NCBI GenBank assembly: GCA_012512325.1
Contig: JAAZEL010000046.1
Span: 1 to 58,418, forward strand
From: Candidatus Fermentithermobacillaceae bacterium
GTDB lineage: Bacteria; Bacillota; Sulfobacillia; Fermentithermobacillales; Fermentithermobacillaceae
Length of the DNA: 58,418 bases
Reading direction: 5' to 3'
Shown here in pieces: positions 57,298 through 58,418 of this stretch; positions within the stretch are counted from its first letter, which is position 1; every line of letters begins with the position of its first letter. A model generated the notes under the pieces. It was not told the DNA's origin. It did not search any database and was given only the letters and a program-made list of their open reading frames with translations. A program made the translations under genes and the position numbers.

Positions 57298-58418
57298 ATG
57301 GATCAAGTATATGTTGTAGTTCTGATTGCGCTTGCAGGGTTGGTCCTCCTTGGCATTAGATGGATGAGTTCTCCCCGGACCGCTGTGCGTGGCAACCGGC
57401 TAAGTGCCTTGGCCATGTTCATCGCTGTGGTGTTGACCCTTTGGAAACACGGCATCTTAGACGCGACTCTCCTCTATGTCGCGATAGCGACTGGTTCGGT
57501 CTTGGGCTGGGTGATTGGCGCAAGAGCCAAAATGATCCAAATGCCCCAGATGGTGGCCCTGCTTAACGGGTTTGGGGGCGGGGCATCTGCCCTGGTATCC
57601 ATGATTGAGATCATGGGCGGCTTTCATGATATGGCCACGTTCAACAAGCTCAGCGGCCAACTGGGCCTGATTGTCGGGGGCCTGACTTTCAGCGGCAGTA
57701 TGATAGCTGCGGCAAAACTGGACAGGCGCATGACCCAGAGGCCGGTACACCTGCCCCACCATAACCTCCTGGCCAACCTGAGCATCGTGGCCATGTTGGT
57801 CTTGGGGCTTTCCACCCTGTTCCTTGATACGGGAGTAATCCCCATATCAGTGCTGGTGCTGGCCATCTCCCTGGCGTATGGAGTGATATTTGCCATCAGG
57901 GTCGGCGGAGCTGACATGCCCATTACCATCTCCCTCTTGAACTCGTTTTCAGGGCTGGCTGGGTCCATTGTCGGCTTCACCATTTCTGACCCGCTGTTGG
58001 TGGCCGTGGGAGCCATCGTGGGGGCATCAGGGCTTATCCTCACCCAGATCATGTGCCGGGCCATGAACAGATCCCTGGCCCACGTATTGAGCGGTGCCAT
58101 CGCCAAACCTTCAAAACCTAAGAAAGAAACGGTTGAGACGCCCGAAGCCGTAGCGGAACCCGCACAGACTGCCGTGGCACCGGAAAGGCCGGAAGCCGAA
58201 GCACCTGCAGAGGAACATGTGCAGGAAATCCCGCCAAGGCCCGCAGAGGAAGACGGGTTTGCCCGGGCCGGCCGTCTGCTTAGGGACGCCAAACGTGCCA
58301 TCATCGTTCCCGGCTACGGCATGGCCATAGCCCAGGCTCAGCAGCATGTAAAGAGGCTCATGGATGTTCTTGAATCAAGGGGTGCGCAGGTGGATTTCGC
58401 CATACACCCGGTGGCAGG
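57298..58418 (+). CDS. pntB: NAD(P) transhydrogenase subunit beta (truncated by window edge)
   Basis: ATG at 57298 gives MDQVYVVVLIALAGLVLLGIRWM...MPQMVALLNGFGGGASALVSMIE...AIIVPGYGMAIAQAQQHVKRLMDVLESRGAQVDFAIHPVA, open to the edge. Missing from the ORF track (no stop). Confidence 0.96.
   Translation, partial: MDQVYVVVLIALAGLVLLGIRWMSSPRTAVRGNRLSALAMFIAVVLTLWKHGILDATLLYVAIATGSVLGWVIGARAKMIQMPQMVALLNGFGGGASALVSMIEIMGGFHDMATFNKLSGQLGLIVGGLTFSGSMIAAAKLDRRMTQRPVHLPHHNLLANLSIVAMLVLGLSTLFLDTGVIPISVLVLAISLAYGVIFAIRVGGADMPITISLLNSFSGLAGSIVGFTISDPLLVAVGAIVGASGLILTQIMCRAMNRSLAHVLSGAIAKPSKPKKETVETPEAVAEPAQTAVAPERPEAEAPAEEHVQEIPPRPAEEDGFARAGRLLRDAKRAIIVPGYGMAIAQAQQHVKRLMDVLESRGAQVDFAIHPVA

Overview
The window is about 58.4 kb of gene-dense bacterial chromosome. 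It looks like a spore-forming Bacillota-type lineage, judged from PdaB, CotF-like and Rex proteins and AGGAGG ribosome-binding sites. Most genes are on the minus strand. I see no rRNA, tRNA, CRISPR array, IS element or prophage. Recognisable blocks, left to right: an HspR-like regulator/dnaK/grpE locus (grpE cut by the left edge); a sodium-pumping methylmalonyl-CoA decarboxylase cluster with a stand-alone mutase B12-binding subunit and MeaB; rex; Gx-transporter/cca/diguanylate cyclase; lgt; an operon with a secreted lipase-like protein and an orphan ABC ATPase; a glycerate kinase-Nudix fusion; an M19-type dipeptidase homologue; a plus-strand operon of small membrane proteins, a YbaB-like protein and a Pro-rich repeat protein ending in pdaB; thiN; a class A beta-lactamase-fold serine hydrolase; gdh; cotF-like; an AbrB/PIN pair; an adenosine-specific kinase-like gene; hbd; an AI-2E transporter; rarA/threonine aldolase/thioredoxin/coaE/polA; ECF sigma with a zf-HC2-DUF4349 anti-sigma; aspS/hisS/MBL/dtd/rel/apt/recJ; LapA/DUF559/S9 peptidase; and pntA1-A2-B (pntB cut by the right edge). 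The best candidates for undescribed biology are: (i) the plus-strand operon at 21.3-24.2 kb; (ii) the 14.0-18.3 kb operon, whose lipase-like protein appears to lack its nucleophile; (iii) an M19 dipeptidase homologue that appears to have lost metal ligands; (iv) a PIN protein with a degenerate active site next to an AbrB protein; (v) the glycerate kinase-Nudix fusion. All family calls were made by eye from motifs; no database search was run.
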